Positions 1 to 10,519 of a stretch of DNA of 64,000 nt are shown here, one piece after another. Each line of letters starts with the position of its first letter. Position 1 is the stretch's first letter. Both the position numbers and the translations under genes were made by a program. The stretch is from Gammaproteobacteria bacterium (GTDB lineage: Bacteria; Pseudomonadota; Gammaproteobacteria; Steroidobacterales; GCA-2729495), in NCBI GenBank assembly GCA_030746435.1, contig JASLMV010000005.1, positions 1 through 64,000 of the forward strand, given 5' to 3'. Under the pieces are notes generated by a model that was not told where the DNA came from, searched no databases, and was given only the letters and a program-made list of their open reading frames with translations.

Positions 1-46
1 CAGGAAACTACGCAACTGATCACTGCGCGACGGGTGCCGGAGCTTT
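1..46. repeat. Duplicated fragment of the rpoD 3' end
   Basis: These 46 bases match positions 175-220, inside the rpoD 3' end, with 2 mismatches. The copy touches the window edge and may extend further left. At base 46 it passes directly into the inner part of a long family A element (CTTTAAATGAC), so the two copies of the rpoD tail flank that element as direct repeats. The copy has no start of its own and is probably not functional. Confidence 0.85.
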
Positions 47-132
47 AAATGACACGGCATTCCGTGCGGCAGAAACATGCGCGGAATGCCAGTAGTGGAA
101 TTTACATCGGCAAACCGCTGGTTTGCCGATAG
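43..132 (+). repeat. Long family A palindromic element, left end replaced
   Basis: The element begins CTTTAAATGAC and carries two hairpins. The first pairs GGCATTCC with GGAATGCC. The second pairs ATCGGCAAACC with GGTTTGCCGAT around a 3-nt loop. The usual left end (GTAGGAGCGG) is missing and replaced by the rpoD-tail copy, and the usual right end (GCCGCGA) is degenerate. It lies just downstream of the rpoD stop codon on the rpoD-transcribed strand, where it may also act as a 3' structure. Confidence 0.7.
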
Positions 133-162
133 TTTCGTTAACAGATGAATGCGACGAGGCTG

Positions 163-2004
<1,842 letters not shown>

Positions 2005-2175
2005 TCGATGAGCCTCGGGTGGGGAACGTAAACGATTAATTTTAACAAAGCAGCGGATTCCTGACCAGATTCTGTAGATATTTCTGGCCCGGCCAAAGGC
2101 CCCGGATTGGCTGGATTCAGGACGCCGGGGGCGGGTTGCCCCGGGGCGCTGGTGCCCCGAACCGGTGCAGGCGCC

Positions 2176-3945
2176 CTAACTCGCCTTGGAACGTGGACCC
2201 GCGATCTGCGCCTGAAGTTCCCGGAACTCGGCCTTTTCGGCGTCCGTCAGTCCGTGGTTGGCCTTGTCTGTCAGTTCGGCAAAGCGGCGTTCCAGGTCGT
2301 CGTGCAGGATGCTGTCCAACGTGTCCTGGAGCTGCGCCGCCCAGTCTGACTCTTCGTCGAGCGGCAGTTCCTGGGTCAGGAGCTTTGTTAAGTGGCTGCC
2401 CCCGTCGGGATGCTCGCTTAACTGTTCGGCCAGCCGGGCCGGCTTGATATCCGGGTTGTCCTCGGCCGTGGCCAGCAAATCCCTTAGCAGTTGCAGGCCA
2501 GGCTGATCCAGTTCATCGAAGCCTTCCGGTACCCGGATCACGCTCGCCGTTGCCGGCTGATGAAGAGCCAGCGTTATAGCCTGGCGTACCGGGCCGGGAC
2601 GGCCATAGCTTACCCGCTGCGACGCGCGTATCCGCGTTTGTGGCCGTTCGGCCGGGGCAGCCCCCGGATCGCTCAGCAACCGTGCCAGCCGTTCTGCGCT
2701 TAAGCCTACTTCCGCCGCCAGCCGTTCCAGCAACAACTCTCGATACACCCCTTCGGGTATACGGTTCACGAGCGGCCGGGCCAGTTCCGCAAGGCGGGCC
2801 TGCCCGTCGATGCTGGCGAGGTCGGTTTCGGCCTTCAGGTGTTCAAGCAGGTAATCGGACAAAGGCTGACTGTCCTCGACCAGCCTTAAAAATGCTTCCG
2901 GCCCGATTTCGTTGACCATCGAGTCCGGGTCCTGCCCGTCGGCCAGGAACAGAAAGCGCACCTGCCTGCCTTCGCGCAGTTCGGGTAACGTTACCTGCAG
3001 GGCGCGCCATGCCGCCTCGCTGCCCGCGCGGTCACCGTCGAAACAAAATACGATTTCATTACTGGCGCGGAACAACCGTTGCAGGTGGTCCGGTGTGGTC
3101 GCGGTGCCGAGGGTTGCCACCGCCGTCGTGATGCCATGGCGGGCGAGGGCAACCACGTCCATATAACCTTCGACCACGAGCAGCCTGTCCAGATTGCGAT
3201 TGGCGCGGCGTGCTTCGAACAGGCCGTACAGTTCGCGGCCCTTGTGGAATACCGGTGTTTCGGGTGAGTTCAGGTACTTCGGCTCGGTGTTGTCCATTAC
3301 GCGTCCGCCGAAACCGACGGTCCGGCCGCGGCTGTCGCGAATTGGGAACATGATTCGATCACGGAAGCGATCGTACACGCGACCTTCTTCGTTACGCAGC
3401 ACCAGGCCGGTCTTTAGCAGCCGGTCGCGGCCCGCCTCATCGCTGCCGAAGCGCTTCAGCAGGAAATCCCAGCCCGCCGGCGCAAAGCCGATTCGGAAAT
3501 GGTTCGTGGTATTGCCGTCGAGTCCACGGGATTTCAGGTATTCAATTGCCGCCGGGTTGTCACGCAGCTGCTCGCAATACAGGTTGGCTGCTTTCTCGAG
3601 CAGATCGAAAAGCGGCGTCGTCGGTGTGCCGGGGGCTTTACCTTCTTCGCGCGGCACGTCCACACCGTTCAGGGCGGCAAGTTCTTCGATGGCTTCAACG
3701 AATTCCAGCCGGTCGTGCTCCATCAGGAAACCGACGACGGTGCCGTGCGCGCCGCAACCGAAGCAGTGATAGAAACCTTTTTCCGGGCTGACCGTAAACG
3801 ATGCGGTTTTTTCCCCGTGGAAGGGGCAACAGGCTTTGTATTCCCGGCCGGCCTTTTTAATCTGAATCCGGCTGCTGATGACCTCGACGATATCCGAGCG
3901 ATCGATGAGGTCGTTAATAAAATCCTGGGGAATTCGGCCTGGCAT
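2176..3945 (-). CDS. dnaG: DNA primase
   Basis: Synthesises RNA primers for Okazaki fragments and works with the replicative helicase at the fork. An N-terminal CHC2 zinc finger is visible (CCPFHG, then YHCFGCG), followed by the catalytic core with TOPRIM motifs (VVEGYMD and FCFDGDRAG) and a C-terminal helicase-binding region. I start it at the ATG at 3945 (MPGRIPQDF, 589 aa). The frame stays open 19 codons further upstream, but that extension is not like the family. It is the third gene of the macromolecular-synthesis operon. Confidence 0.97.
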   Translation of the reverse strand: MPGRIPQDFINDLIDRSDIVEVISSRIQIKKAGREYKACCPFHGEKTASFTVSPEKGFYHCFGCGAHGTVVGFLMEHDRLEFVEAIEELAALNGVDVPREEGKAPGTPTTPLFDLLEKAANLYCEQLRDNPAAIEYLKSRGLDGNTTNHFRIGFAPAGWDFLLKRFGSDEAGRDRLLKTGLVLRNEEGRVYDRFRDRIMFPIRDSRGRTVGFGGRVMDNTEPKYLNSPETPVFHKGRELYGLFEARRANRNLDRLLVVEGYMDVVALARHGITTAVATLGTATTPDHLQRLFRASNEIVFCFDGDRAGSEAAWRALQVTLPELREGRQVRFLFLADGQDPDSMVNEIGPEAFLRLVEDSQPLSDYLLEHLKAETDLASIDGQARLAELARPLVNRIPEGVYRELLLERLAAEVGLSAERLARLLSDPGAAPAERPQTRIRASQRVSYGRPGPVRQAITLALHQPATASVIRVPEGFDELDQPGLQLLRDLLATAEDNPDIKPARLAEQLSEHPDGGSHLTKLLTQELPLDEESDWAAQLQDTLDSILHDDLERRFAELTDKANHGLTDAEKAEFRELQAQIAGPRSKAS

Positions 3946-4050
3946 GGTTGGCAACGGGTCTCGTGCAGCTGTTGTTGTCGTTAGGGATTGACGGATCAGC
4001 ATAAGCCCGCCGGCCCGGTGAGTCCAACGGGTGCACGGTTTGTAACTCGC

Positions 4051-4500
4051 CTAGCCTGCCAGGCGGCTTTTGACGAGCGTGCTCAACGCGCCCATGTCGG
4101 CGCGGCCCTGTGCCTTTTCCTTGATCATCCCCATGACCTTGCCCATGTCCTGCATACTCGCGGCATTGGTCGCTTCGATCACTTCGCTGACCAGGGCTGC
4201 GAGTTCGGCCTCACCGAGTTGCTCGGGCATGTAGGCCTTGAGGATTTCCGCCTCGGCGAGTTCCTGCGCCTCGCGGTCGGCACGCCCGGCATCGGCATAC
4301 TGTTGCGCCGAGTCCTTGCGCTGTTTAATCAGCTTTTCGGTTACCTGCAGGATGGTGTTGTCGTCGAGATCCTGCCGGTCCTCGATTTCGCGTGACTGGA
4401 TGGCCGCGAGCAGCATCCGGATGACGCTCAGCCGTTCTTTCTCGCCGGCCTTCAAAGCCTGCTTCATATCGGACTGGATTTGTGCTTTCAACGTGGCCAT
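4051..4500 (-). CDS. yqeY: GatB/YqeY domain protein
   Basis: Small helical protein related to the tRNA-binding tail of GatB. Its exact role is unsettled, but it is very often found between rpsU and dnaG, as here. The ATG at 4500 (MATLKAQIQSDMK) gives 149 aa, the family length. A longer reading would run back into the repeat at 4559-4669 and is rejected. The C-terminal half shows the typical pattern ILKAYMPEQL, then DMGKVMGMIK. Confidence 0.93.
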   Translation of the reverse strand: MATLKAQIQSDMKQALKAGEKERLSVIRMLLAAIQSREIEDRQDLDDNTILQVTEKLIKQRKDSAQQYADAGRADREAQELAEAEILKAYMPEQLGEAELAALVSEVIEATNAASMQDMGKVMGMIKEKAQGRADMGALSTLVKSRLAG

Positions 4501-4558
4501 TAGTAGACGCCTGAATATTGGCGGGGCCTGGTGTGGCAGCTGATAGTCGGGTTTGCCT

Positions 4559-4669
4559 GTAGGAGCGGCTTTAAATGATGCCATATTTCCGTGCGGCAAA
4601 AAGTACGCACGGAAATATCTTAGGGAGAATATATTTCGAGGGATCCACAGGATGCCGAGATAGCCGCGA
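4559..4669 (+). repeat. Long family A element between rpsU and yqeY
   Basis: Complete copy starting GTAGGAGCGGCTTTA and ending TAGCCGCGA. The outer stem is GCGGCT/AGCCGC. Hairpin 1 pairs ATATTTCCGTGCG with CGCACGGAAATAT. Hairpin 2 lies near 4635-4662 (TTTCGAGGGATCC against GGATGCCGAGA, imperfect). It ends 1 base from the rpsU stop codon, so it lies inside the transcribed operon and may form or influence the rpsU-yqeY intercistronic structure. Confidence 0.9.
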
Positions 4670-4670
4670 A

Positions 4671-4886
4671 TTAATAAAGCCGCTGGCGGCGGTTTACATC
4701 GCGCGCCGTCTTTTTCATCTGGCGCTTTACGGCCGCGGCTTTCTTGCGCTTCCGTTCCTGCGTGGGCTTCTCGTAATACTCGCGTCTGCGGAGTTCCGAC
4801 AGGATGCCGGCTTTCTCGCAGGCACGCTTGAAGCGCCGCAGGGCTGCGTCGAAATGCTCGTTTTCTCTGACTCGTACGCTTGGCAA
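4671..4886 (-). CDS. rpsU: 30S ribosomal protein S21
   Basis: Small basic ribosomal protein involved in initiation on the 30S subunit. The family start (M)PSVRVREN falls on a TTG codon at 4886, preceded by GGAGAAGG at a suitable distance. This gives 71 aa, exactly the usual length, so I prefer it to the 99-aa reading from further upstream. The body ([29 protein letters not shown]) and Lys/Arg-rich tail are typical. It heads the operon, with tsaD divergent. Confidence 0.95.
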   Translation of the reverse strand: MPSVRVRENEHFDAALRRFKRACEKAGILSELRRREYYEKPTQERKRKKAAAVKRQMKKTARDVNRRQRLY

Positions 4887-4936
4887 AACTTTAATCCTTC
4901 TCCGTTTATCACTCTGACTCGTTAAGAAACGGAGCG

Positions 4937-4959
4937 AAAAAAACCGGCACTGCTGCCGG
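4937..4959 (-). promoter_or_regulatory. Hairpin plus U-run in the rpsU leader
   Basis: On the minus strand CCGGCA and TGCCGG pair around a 4-nt loop and are followed by seven T residues. It resembles an intrinsic terminator but lies within about 5 nt of the predicted start of the transcript. It could be a 5' stabilising stem, an attenuator, or a terminator for transcription arriving from upstream. Confidence 0.6.
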
Positions 4960-4969
4960 AAGGCGGGCA

Positions 4970-4998
4970 AATATACCGCCGGAAACCGCGAAATGCAA
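4970..4998 (-). promoter_or_regulatory. Predicted sigma-70 promoter of the rpsU operon
   Basis: TTGCAT (4998-4993), a 17-nt spacer and TATATT (4975-4970) on the minus strand. It is correctly placed to drive rpsU-yqeY-dnaG-rpoD, with a start near 4963. Confidence 0.6.
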
Positions 4999-5061
4999 AG
5001 GCAGGGCGCGGATTCCGGCGGTTTCAGGCATGATTAGCGGTCACCGCACGCGGGGGGCGAT

Positions 5062-6096
5062 TTGCAGGTTCTCGGCATAGAAACCAGTTGCGACGAGACA
5101 GGCGTGGCCGTATTCGACTCGGAGCGCGGCCTGCTTGCGCACGAGCTATACAGCCAGGTGGAGCTCCACCGGGACTATGGGGGCGTGGTGCCCGAGCTTG
5201 CGTCCCGCGACCATATACGCAAGCTCCTGCCGCTGATCGATCAGGTGTTTCGTGACGCGCAGACGACGACCGGCGATCTGGACGGAGTCGCCTACACCGC
5301 GGGGCCGGGCCTGATCGGGGCGCTGCTCGTGGGGGGCACGGTGGCGGAGGGCCTGGCACTTGGCTGGGGCATCCCGGCGGTCCCCGTGCACCATATGGAA
5401 GCGCACCTCCTCGCTGCGCTACTCGAAGACCCGGCGCCTGCTTTTCCCTTCGTCGCGCTGCTCGTGTCCGGCGGCCACAGTATGCTGGTGGACGTATCGG
5501 GTCCCGGCGAGTACCGCGTACTCGGGCAGACCCTGGACGACGCAGCCGGAGAAGCCTTCGACAAGACGGCGAAGCTGCTCGGACTACCGTATCCGGGTGG
5601 CCCCGCACTGGCCGAACTGGCCACCCGCGGCAAGCCGGGCCGGTTTAACCTGCCCCGGCCCATGCTTAAAAAACCCGGCCTGGAGTTCAGTTTCAGTGGC
5701 CTGAAGACGGCCGTGATGCTTACCGTGCGTGAATTTGAAGCCAACGGCCCCCTCGGTGAATCCGACAAAGCCGATATAGCGAAATCCTTTGAGGAAGCGA
5801 TAGTCGATACGCTGGTCGCAAAGTCGGTCAGGGCAATTGAGGCCACAGGTTATTCGAGCCTTGTTATAGCCGGCGGTGTAGGTGCTAATCGCAGTCTGCG
5901 GACAGAACTGCGTGCAGCGCTGAAGAAAACAGGTGGCGAGGTTTACTATCCGAGTCCTGAGTTGTGCACGGACAACGGAGCGATGGTTGCCCACGCAGGA
6001 TTACTGCGACTTGCAGCCGGGCATCGATCCACCGGCGAAGTACTTGCAAGGCCGAGGTGGGAACTGGACGAACTTCAGCCTATGCAAACCAGCTGA
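5062..6096 (+). CDS. tsaD: tRNA threonylcarbamoyladenosine biosynthesis protein TsaD
   Basis: Transfers the threonylcarbamoyl group to A37 of ANN-decoding tRNAs, working with TsaB, TsaE and TsaC. The start is TTG ([14 protein letters not shown]), and 344 aa fits the family. The metal-binding HMEAH motif near residues 112-116 and the nucleotide-binding glycine motifs ([18 protein letters not shown]) are intact. It is divergent from rpsU and followed at 14 bp by folB. plsY, often found here in relatives, is absent. Confidence 0.97.
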   Translation: MQVLGIETSCDETGVAVFDSERGLLAHELYSQVELHRDYGGVVPELASRDHIRKLLPLIDQVFRDAQTTTGDLDGVAYTAGPGLIGALLVGGTVAEGLALGWGIPAVPVHHMEAHLLAALLEDPAPAFPFVALLVSGGHSMLVDVSGPGEYRVLGQTLDDAAGEAFDKTAKLLGLPYPGGPALAELATRGKPGRFNLPRPMLKKPGLEFSFSGLKTAVMLTVREFEANGPLGESDKADIAKSFEEAIVDTLVAKSVRAIEATGYSSLVIAGGVGANRSLRTELRAALKKTGGEVYYPSPELCTDNGAMVAHAGLLRLAAGHRSTGEVLARPRWELDELQPMQTS

Positions 6097-6110
6097 ACCA
6101 GGGGACGCGG

Positions 6111-6467
6111 ATGGACATCGTTTTAGTACGGGATCTCCGTTTCAAGACCATTATCGGTATCTGGGACTGGGAACGGCAGCTCCCGCAGATTGTCAATATA
6201 GATCTTGAGATGGGCTGGGATATGTCCGCGGCTGTGGCGAGCGAAGACCTGGAGGATGCGCTGGATTACAAGGCGGTATCGAAACGGGTCGAAGATTTCG
6301 TCAAGGAACAGGAGTTCAGGCTGGTAGAGAAGGCGGCGGATGCGGTTGCGAACATGGTGATGGAAGAATTTTCGGTCCCATGGATACGCGTATCGTTTCA
6401 GAAACCCCACGCGGTGACCCGCTCGAAGTCGGTTGGAGTCATCGTAGAGCGAGGTAGTCATGGCTGA
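6111..6467 (+). CDS. folB: Dihydroneopterin aldolase
   Basis: Cleaves 7,8-dihydroneopterin to 6-hydroxymethyl-dihydropterin in folate synthesis. The ATG at 6111 follows AGGGG and gives 118 aa (MDIVLVRDLRF), the normal size. Hallmarks are GIWDWERQLPQ, the conserved DYKAV region and the C-terminal SFQKPHAV. A longer in-frame reading starts inside tsaD and is rejected. The end overlaps folK by 8 bp. Confidence 0.95.
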   Translation: MDIVLVRDLRFKTIIGIWDWERQLPQIVNIDLEMGWDMSAAVASEDLEDALDYKAVSKRVEDFVKEQEFRLVEKAADAVANMVMEEFSVPWIRVSFQKPHAVTRSKSVGVIVERGSHG

Positions 6468-6966
6468 TGGCAGTAGTGCAGCAGTTGGCGTTTACCTGAG
6501 CCTCGGGAGCAACATTGCCCCCGAGAAATATTTGCAAATGGCCTGCAACGAACTGGCGAGCAGTTACGGCGACCTGGAGTTGTCGTCGGTGTACGAAAAC
6601 TCACCGGTGGGTTTTTCGGGCGATAACTTCCTGAACATGGTCGTGGGATTCGCAACCTCCGAAGAACCGGAGCGCATAGTGGCCCGCATCGAGCGCCTGC
6701 ACAGGAAAGCCGGCCGGGTCAGGAAAAGCGATCCCTTCAGTTCGCGGACCCTCGACCTCGACCTGCTGCTGTACGGTGATGCGGTGCGCCGCCGCCCGAA
6801 GCTGCCGCGCGAAGACATAGAAAAGTACAGTTTCGTGCTCGGGCCGCTGGCCGAGGTAGCGCCCGAACTCCGCCATCCGGTGAGCGGCGTTACCATGCAG
6901 GCAATCTGGGACGATTTTGATCAGGAAGAACATCCCATGACCCGCGTCGACATCGGCCTGAACTAA
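6460..6966 (+). CDS. folK: HPPK (folate pyrophosphokinase)
   Basis: 2-amino-4-hydroxy-6-hydroxymethyldihydropteridine diphosphokinase transfers pyrophosphate from ATP to the pterin alcohol, the step after FolB. The 168 aa contain the family signatures YLSLGSNIAPE, ENSPVGF and RTLDLDLLLYGD. It overlaps folB by 8 bp, indicating translational coupling. The family A repeat at 7001 follows within 40 bp. Confidence 0.96.
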   Translation: MADGSSAAVGVYLSLGSNIAPEKYLQMACNELASSYGDLELSSVYENSPVGFSGDNFLNMVVGFATSEEPERIVARIERLHRKAGRVRKSDPFSSRTLDLDLLLYGDAVRRRPKLPREDIEKYSFVLGPLAEVAPELRHPVSGVTMQAIWDDFDQEEHPMTRVDIGLN

Positions 6967-7000
6967 CTGAAAAACTCTCAGCCGGCACGATCCGTTCGCT

Positions 7001-7111
7001 GTAGGAGCGGCTTTAAATGAGACCATATTTCCTCGCGGCGAAGAAAACGCGTGGAAATATCTGAGGCCGAATATATTTCGAGGAATCCACAGGATTCCGA
7101 GATAGCCGCGA
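7001..7111 (+). repeat. Long family A element after folK
   Basis: Complete copy from GTAGGAGCGG to GATAGCCGCGA. Hairpin 1 pairs ATATTTCC with GGAAATAT, and hairpin 2 pairs GGAATCC with GGATTCC. It lies between the convergent folK and pteridine-reductase genes, where a bidirectional 3' structure is plausible. Confidence 0.9.
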
Positions 7112-7128
7112 CGCCGAGTGCTTTTAAA

Positions 7129-7896
7129 CTACCACCCAATCGAGCGGCCGCCATCGACGGCTATGATCTGGCCCGTAATATAAGGCGCATCCTTGACGAG
7201 GAACAGCACAGCGCGTGCTATGTCGTCCGGCTCGCCCGTGTGTCCCATCGGGATCTGTTTGATGATGCTTTGCTCAACTTTTTCCGGCAGGCCATCTTCG
7301 GGCCACAGGATTGCACCGGGCGACACGCCGTTCACGCGCACCTCGGGGGCGAGGTCTTTCGCGAGTGAACGCGTCAGCATGGCGAGGCCTGCCTTGGCCG
7401 GTCCGTACACCGGGTGATTCCGCAGCGGTCGGTGCGCATGGATGTCGACGATATTGACGATGCAACCGCCCGTCGCGCGCAAATGCGGCGTGGCGGCCTT
7501 GGCAAGGAACAGGGGCGCCTTCAGGTTGGTACCGAGCAGGTCGTCCCAGTCTTTCTCCGTGACTTCCTCAAGTGGGGTTGCATAGAACGTCGACGCATTG
7601 TTGACCAGCACATCGAGACGTCCGCTTTGTTCCACCAGGCCTGTAACCACTTGCGCAAGCCCGCCGCTGTCGAGCAGGTCCGCCTGCACGGTCAGCGCGG
7701 AGTCTGCACGCTCGGCATTCAGGGCGTCGGCAAGCTTGTTCGCATCATCAGCGGAACCCCGGTAGTGAACGGCTATGTTCGCACCGTGCGCGTGCAGCGC
7801 ATGCGCAATGGCCGCACCGATGCGCCGGGCGGCGCCGGTAATCAATGCCCACTGACCGTCCAGTGCGGTCGAATTGTCTGTCGTTGCTGCGTTCAC
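7129..7896 (-). CDS. SDR oxidoreductase, pteridine reductase (FolM-like)
   Basis: Short-chain dehydrogenase of 255 aa. The cofactor motif is TGAARRIG, whose Arg is typical of NADPH-dependent pteridine reductases. The NNAS motif and the catalytic YGPAK (Tyr/Lys) are present, and the end is ITGQIIAVDGGRS. The likely role is reduction of dihydro-pterins or dihydrofolate (FolM/PTR1 group), supported by convergence with folB-folK. The start is GTG. Other SDR substrates cannot be excluded. Confidence 0.8.
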   Translation of the reverse strand: MNAATTDNSTALDGQWALITGAARRIGAAIAHALHAHGANIAVHYRGSADDANKLADALNAERADSALTVQADLLDSGGLAQVVTGLVEQSGRLDVLVNNASTFYATPLEEVTEKDWDDLLGTNLKAPLFLAKAATPHLRATGGCIVNIVDIHAHRPLRNHPVYGPAKAGLAMLTRSLAKDLAPEVRVNGVSPGAILWPEDGLPEKVEQSIIKQIPMGHTGEPDDIARAVLFLVKDAPYITGQIIAVDGGRSIGW

Positions 7897-8022
7897 TTCT
7901 GACTACTCACCAGCCGGGGTTGTCCGGAAGGCGTGTAAGATTACATCAGCACGTACTATTCACCAACGATTGAATAGTACATGCACAGGCTTTTCCTTCT
8001 TAAATAAGCTATCCCTTTGCCT

Positions 8023-9198
8023 ATGCTCACTGATTTACCGGAACCGGATGCGGAAGCCCGTGTGCACAGTGAAAAACTGCGCAGGCATGTACAGGAGCGC
8101 ATCGAATCCGCGGGCGGCTGGATCAGCTTTGCCGATTACATGGATATGGCGTTGTATGCCCCGGGCCTCGGTTACTACAGTGCCGGTGCGGCAAAGTTCG
8201 GCGAGGCCGGGGATTTCGTCACTGCCCCGGAAATCTCCCCGCTGTTTTCGCAGTGTGTGGCGGGACAATGTGCACAGGTGCTCGGGGAGGCGGGGGGCGG
8301 CGATATCCTGGAGCTGGGCGCCGGTAGCGGCGCCATGGCGGCCGAGATGTTGCTCGAACTGGAACGTCTCGACTGCCTGCCCGGACATTACCTCGTACTC
8401 GAACCTTCGGCCGACTTGCGCGCACGGCAGGAAACAAACATCCGCGAACGGGCGGGGTCGCTCGCGGATTGCGTGCGGTGGCTCGACACCGCTCCGGCAG
8501 AACCCATCCGGGGCGTGCTGGTCGCCAACGAGGTTGCGGATGCAATCCCGGTGAACCGTTTTGTGCTCGAAGGTCCCGATTCCAGCGAAATCGGCGTCGC
8601 GCTGCGCAACGACAAGTTGCGGCTCGAGGCCCGGCCGGCGGGACCTGAACTCGTACAGGCCCTGGAACCGGTCCGTGCGCTGCCCGGCCTGGCCGGCAAC
8701 GCCCCCTTCCAGTCGGAAATATCGCTCCGGCTTCCGGCGTGGCTGCTGACCGTTTCGGCCTGGCTGGAGGAGGGTGTGGCGCTATTGTTTGATTACGGGT
8801 TTTCGCGACCTGAGTACTATTTGCCGGAGCGCAGCTCAGGTACCCTGCGTTGCTACTACAGGCATCGTGCGCACAACGACCCGTTGTTCTGGCCGGGATT
8901 GCAGGACATTACCGCCTGGGTCGATTTCACCCTGCTCGCGGAAACGGCCAGGGACGCACAACTGGATGTCCTGGGTTACTCGACGCAGGCGCACTTTCTG
9001 CTTGCCGCCGGGCTTGACGAGCGGGTTGGCCGGCACGTGGTTGAGACGCAACAGTTGCGGACGGAAATTGCGCACGGGATACGTCAGTTGATTATGCCGG
9101 GCGAAATGGGCGAGTCGATCAAGGTATTGGCGCTCGGCAAGGGTGACGTAACAGTGCCGGAAGGAATGACGGGACGCGATATGCGTTCCAGTCTTTAA
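8023..9198 (+). CDS. SAM-dependent methyltransferase, MidA/NDUFAF7 family
   Basis: COG1565 family protein, 391 aa from the ATG at 8023; a TTG two codons earlier is possible. N-terminal ISFADYMDMALYAPGLGYYS and the SAM-binding ILELGAGSGAMA are diagnostic. The mitochondrial homologue NDUFAF7 dimethylates an arginine of complex I. The bacterial substrate is not established. It is followed 18 bp later by uppP. Confidence 0.85.
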   Translation: MLTDLPEPDAEARVHSEKLRRHVQERIESAGGWISFADYMDMALYAPGLGYYSAGAAKFGEAGDFVTAPEISPLFSQCVAGQCAQVLGEAGGGDILELGAGSGAMAAEMLLELERLDCLPGHYLVLEPSADLRARQETNIRERAGSLADCVRWLDTAPAEPIRGVLVANEVADAIPVNRFVLEGPDSSEIGVALRNDKLRLEARPAGPELVQALEPVRALPGLAGNAPFQSEISLRLPAWLLTVSAWLEEGVALLFDYGFSRPEYYLPERSSGTLRCYYRHRAHNDPLFWPGLQDITAWVDFTLLAETARDAQLDVLGYSTQAHFLLAAGLDERVGRHVVETQQLRTEIAHGIRQLIMPGEMGESIKVLALGKGDVTVPEGMTGRDMRSSL

Positions 9199-9216
9199 AG
9201 TGCACAAGGAATATTT

Positions 9217-10020
9217 GTGGGATACCTGGAAGCGGTTTTGCTTGCCCTCGTGCAGGGTATTACGGAGTTTTTGCCGATATCGAGTTCGGCACACCTTATC
9301 CTGGTGCCTGCACTGCTCGACTGGGAAGACCAGGGCCTGGCTTTCGACGTTGCAGTCCATCTCGGCAGCCTGCTCGCGGTCTGCCTGTATTTTCGTGACG
9401 AAATAGTTGCGATCTGCCAGTCGTGGTACGCATCGCTTAGCAGGCATACCAAACCCGATGCCGAAGCCATGTTTGGCTGGTACATCTGTGCAGCCACGAT
9501 CCCGGCCGGGCTGGTCGGCCTGTTTTTCCGTGACCTTATCAACCTGCATCTGCGCGATCCGCTGGTCATCGCCGCGACCACCGGCGTCTTCGGCGTCGTG
9601 TTGTGGCTGGTGGACAGGCGTGGCGGTGCAGGTGCCGATGAGCACACGCTGAATTTCCGGACTGCACTCCTGATCGGTTGCGCACAGGCGCTGGCGTTTG
9701 TCCCGGGCACTTCGCGGTCGGGCATTACGATCACCGCGGGGCTGGCGCTCGGACTGTCGCGGCAGGCTGCCGCACGCTTTTCTTTCCTGATGGCGATTCC
9801 GGTTATTACGCTCGCCTCGCTCCTGGAGATCTGGACGCTGATCCAGACAGAAGGCCCGGTACCCTGGCTCATCATAATTGCCGGTACGACGGTTTCCTGC
9901 CTGTCGGCCTACCTGTGCATCAAGGTTTTCGTGAATATGCTGGCGCGCGTAAGCATGCTGCCGTTCGCGATTTACCGGGTGGTGCTCGCCGTTGTCCTGG
10001 TTGTGATATTCGCGGGCTGA
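9217..10020 (+). CDS. uppP: Undecaprenyl-diphosphatase
   Basis: Inner-membrane enzyme that recycles undecaprenyl pyrophosphate for peptidoglycan and O-antigen synthesis. The GTG start at 9217 follows AAGGA. The 267 aa hold about 8 membrane segments and the two BacA motifs, GITEFLPISSSAH near the N-terminus and PGTSRSGIT near residue 167. It converges on the DUF456 gene with a 13-bp gap. Confidence 0.96.
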   Translation: MGYLEAVLLALVQGITEFLPISSSAHLILVPALLDWEDQGLAFDVAVHLGSLLAVCLYFRDEIVAICQSWYASLSRHTKPDAEAMFGWYICAATIPAGLVGLFFRDLINLHLRDPLVIAATTGVFGVVLWLVDRRGGAGADEHTLNFRTALLIGCAQALAFVPGTSRSGITITAGLALGLSRQAAARFSFLMAIPVITLASLLEIWTLIQTEGPVPWLIIIAGTTVSCLSAYLCIKVFVNMLARVSMLPFAIYRVVLAVVLVVIFAG

Positions 10021-10033
10021 CCGCCGATCCGGT

Positions 10034-10519
10034 TCAGCCGAAACGCAGCCATGCGAACAGGCCAATCATCGAGAACGCGATGGCCAGCTTGGCGACGGCG
10101 CCGAGTAGAAATCCTATAGTCGCACCTATGCCGGCCCAGCCGGCCCTGCGAAGTTCCTTGTGCAGTAAGAGTTCGCCGCTTACCGCGCCGACGAACGGGC
10201 CGAAGATGATCCCGAGCGGGCCCACAAAAATGCCGAGCAGGGCACCGAGCGCTGCGCCCACTATGGCCTGTTTCGATGCCCCGAATTTTTTGGCGCCCAA
10301 AGCGCCCGCCAGCAGATCGACGATATAGGTCAGCAAAGCCAGCAGAGCCAGCACAATTATTGAGCCCAGACCCACGTATTCGAAGTCTTCGGACCAGGCC
10401 GCTATCACCAACCCGCAGAATAGCAACGGCGCGCCGGGCATGGCCGGCAACGCCAGGCCTACGACACCGGTTAAAACAAATATCGCTGCGATGGCCCAGA
10501 GTATGTAGGTGGTTTCCAT
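10034..10519 (-). CDS. DUF456 family membrane protein
   Basis: 161-aa hydrophobic protein with four or more membrane segments and glycine-rich repeats (LGALLGIFVGPLGIIFGPF) typical of DUF456. Function unknown. Its ATG overlaps the cca stop codon by one base (ATGA arrangement), so it is translationally coupled to the tRNA nucleotidyltransferase. Confidence 0.85.
   Translation of the reverse strand: METTYILWAIAAIFVLTGVVGLALPAMPGAPLLFCGLVIAAWSEDFEYVGLGSIIVLALLALLTYIVDLLAGALGAKKFGASKQAIVGAALGALLGIFVGPLGIIFGPFVGAVSGELLLHKELRRAGWAGIGATIGFLLGAVAKLAIAFSMIGLFAWLRFG

Noticed and set aside
7051-7368. 105-codon plus-strand frame starting in the repeat at 7001
   Set aside because: It reads from repeat sequence into the antisense of the pteridine-reductase gene; no RBS or domain.
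8836-10065. 409-codon frame antisense to the MidA-like gene and uppP
   Set aside because: Spans two real genes on the other strand; charged low-complexity translation.
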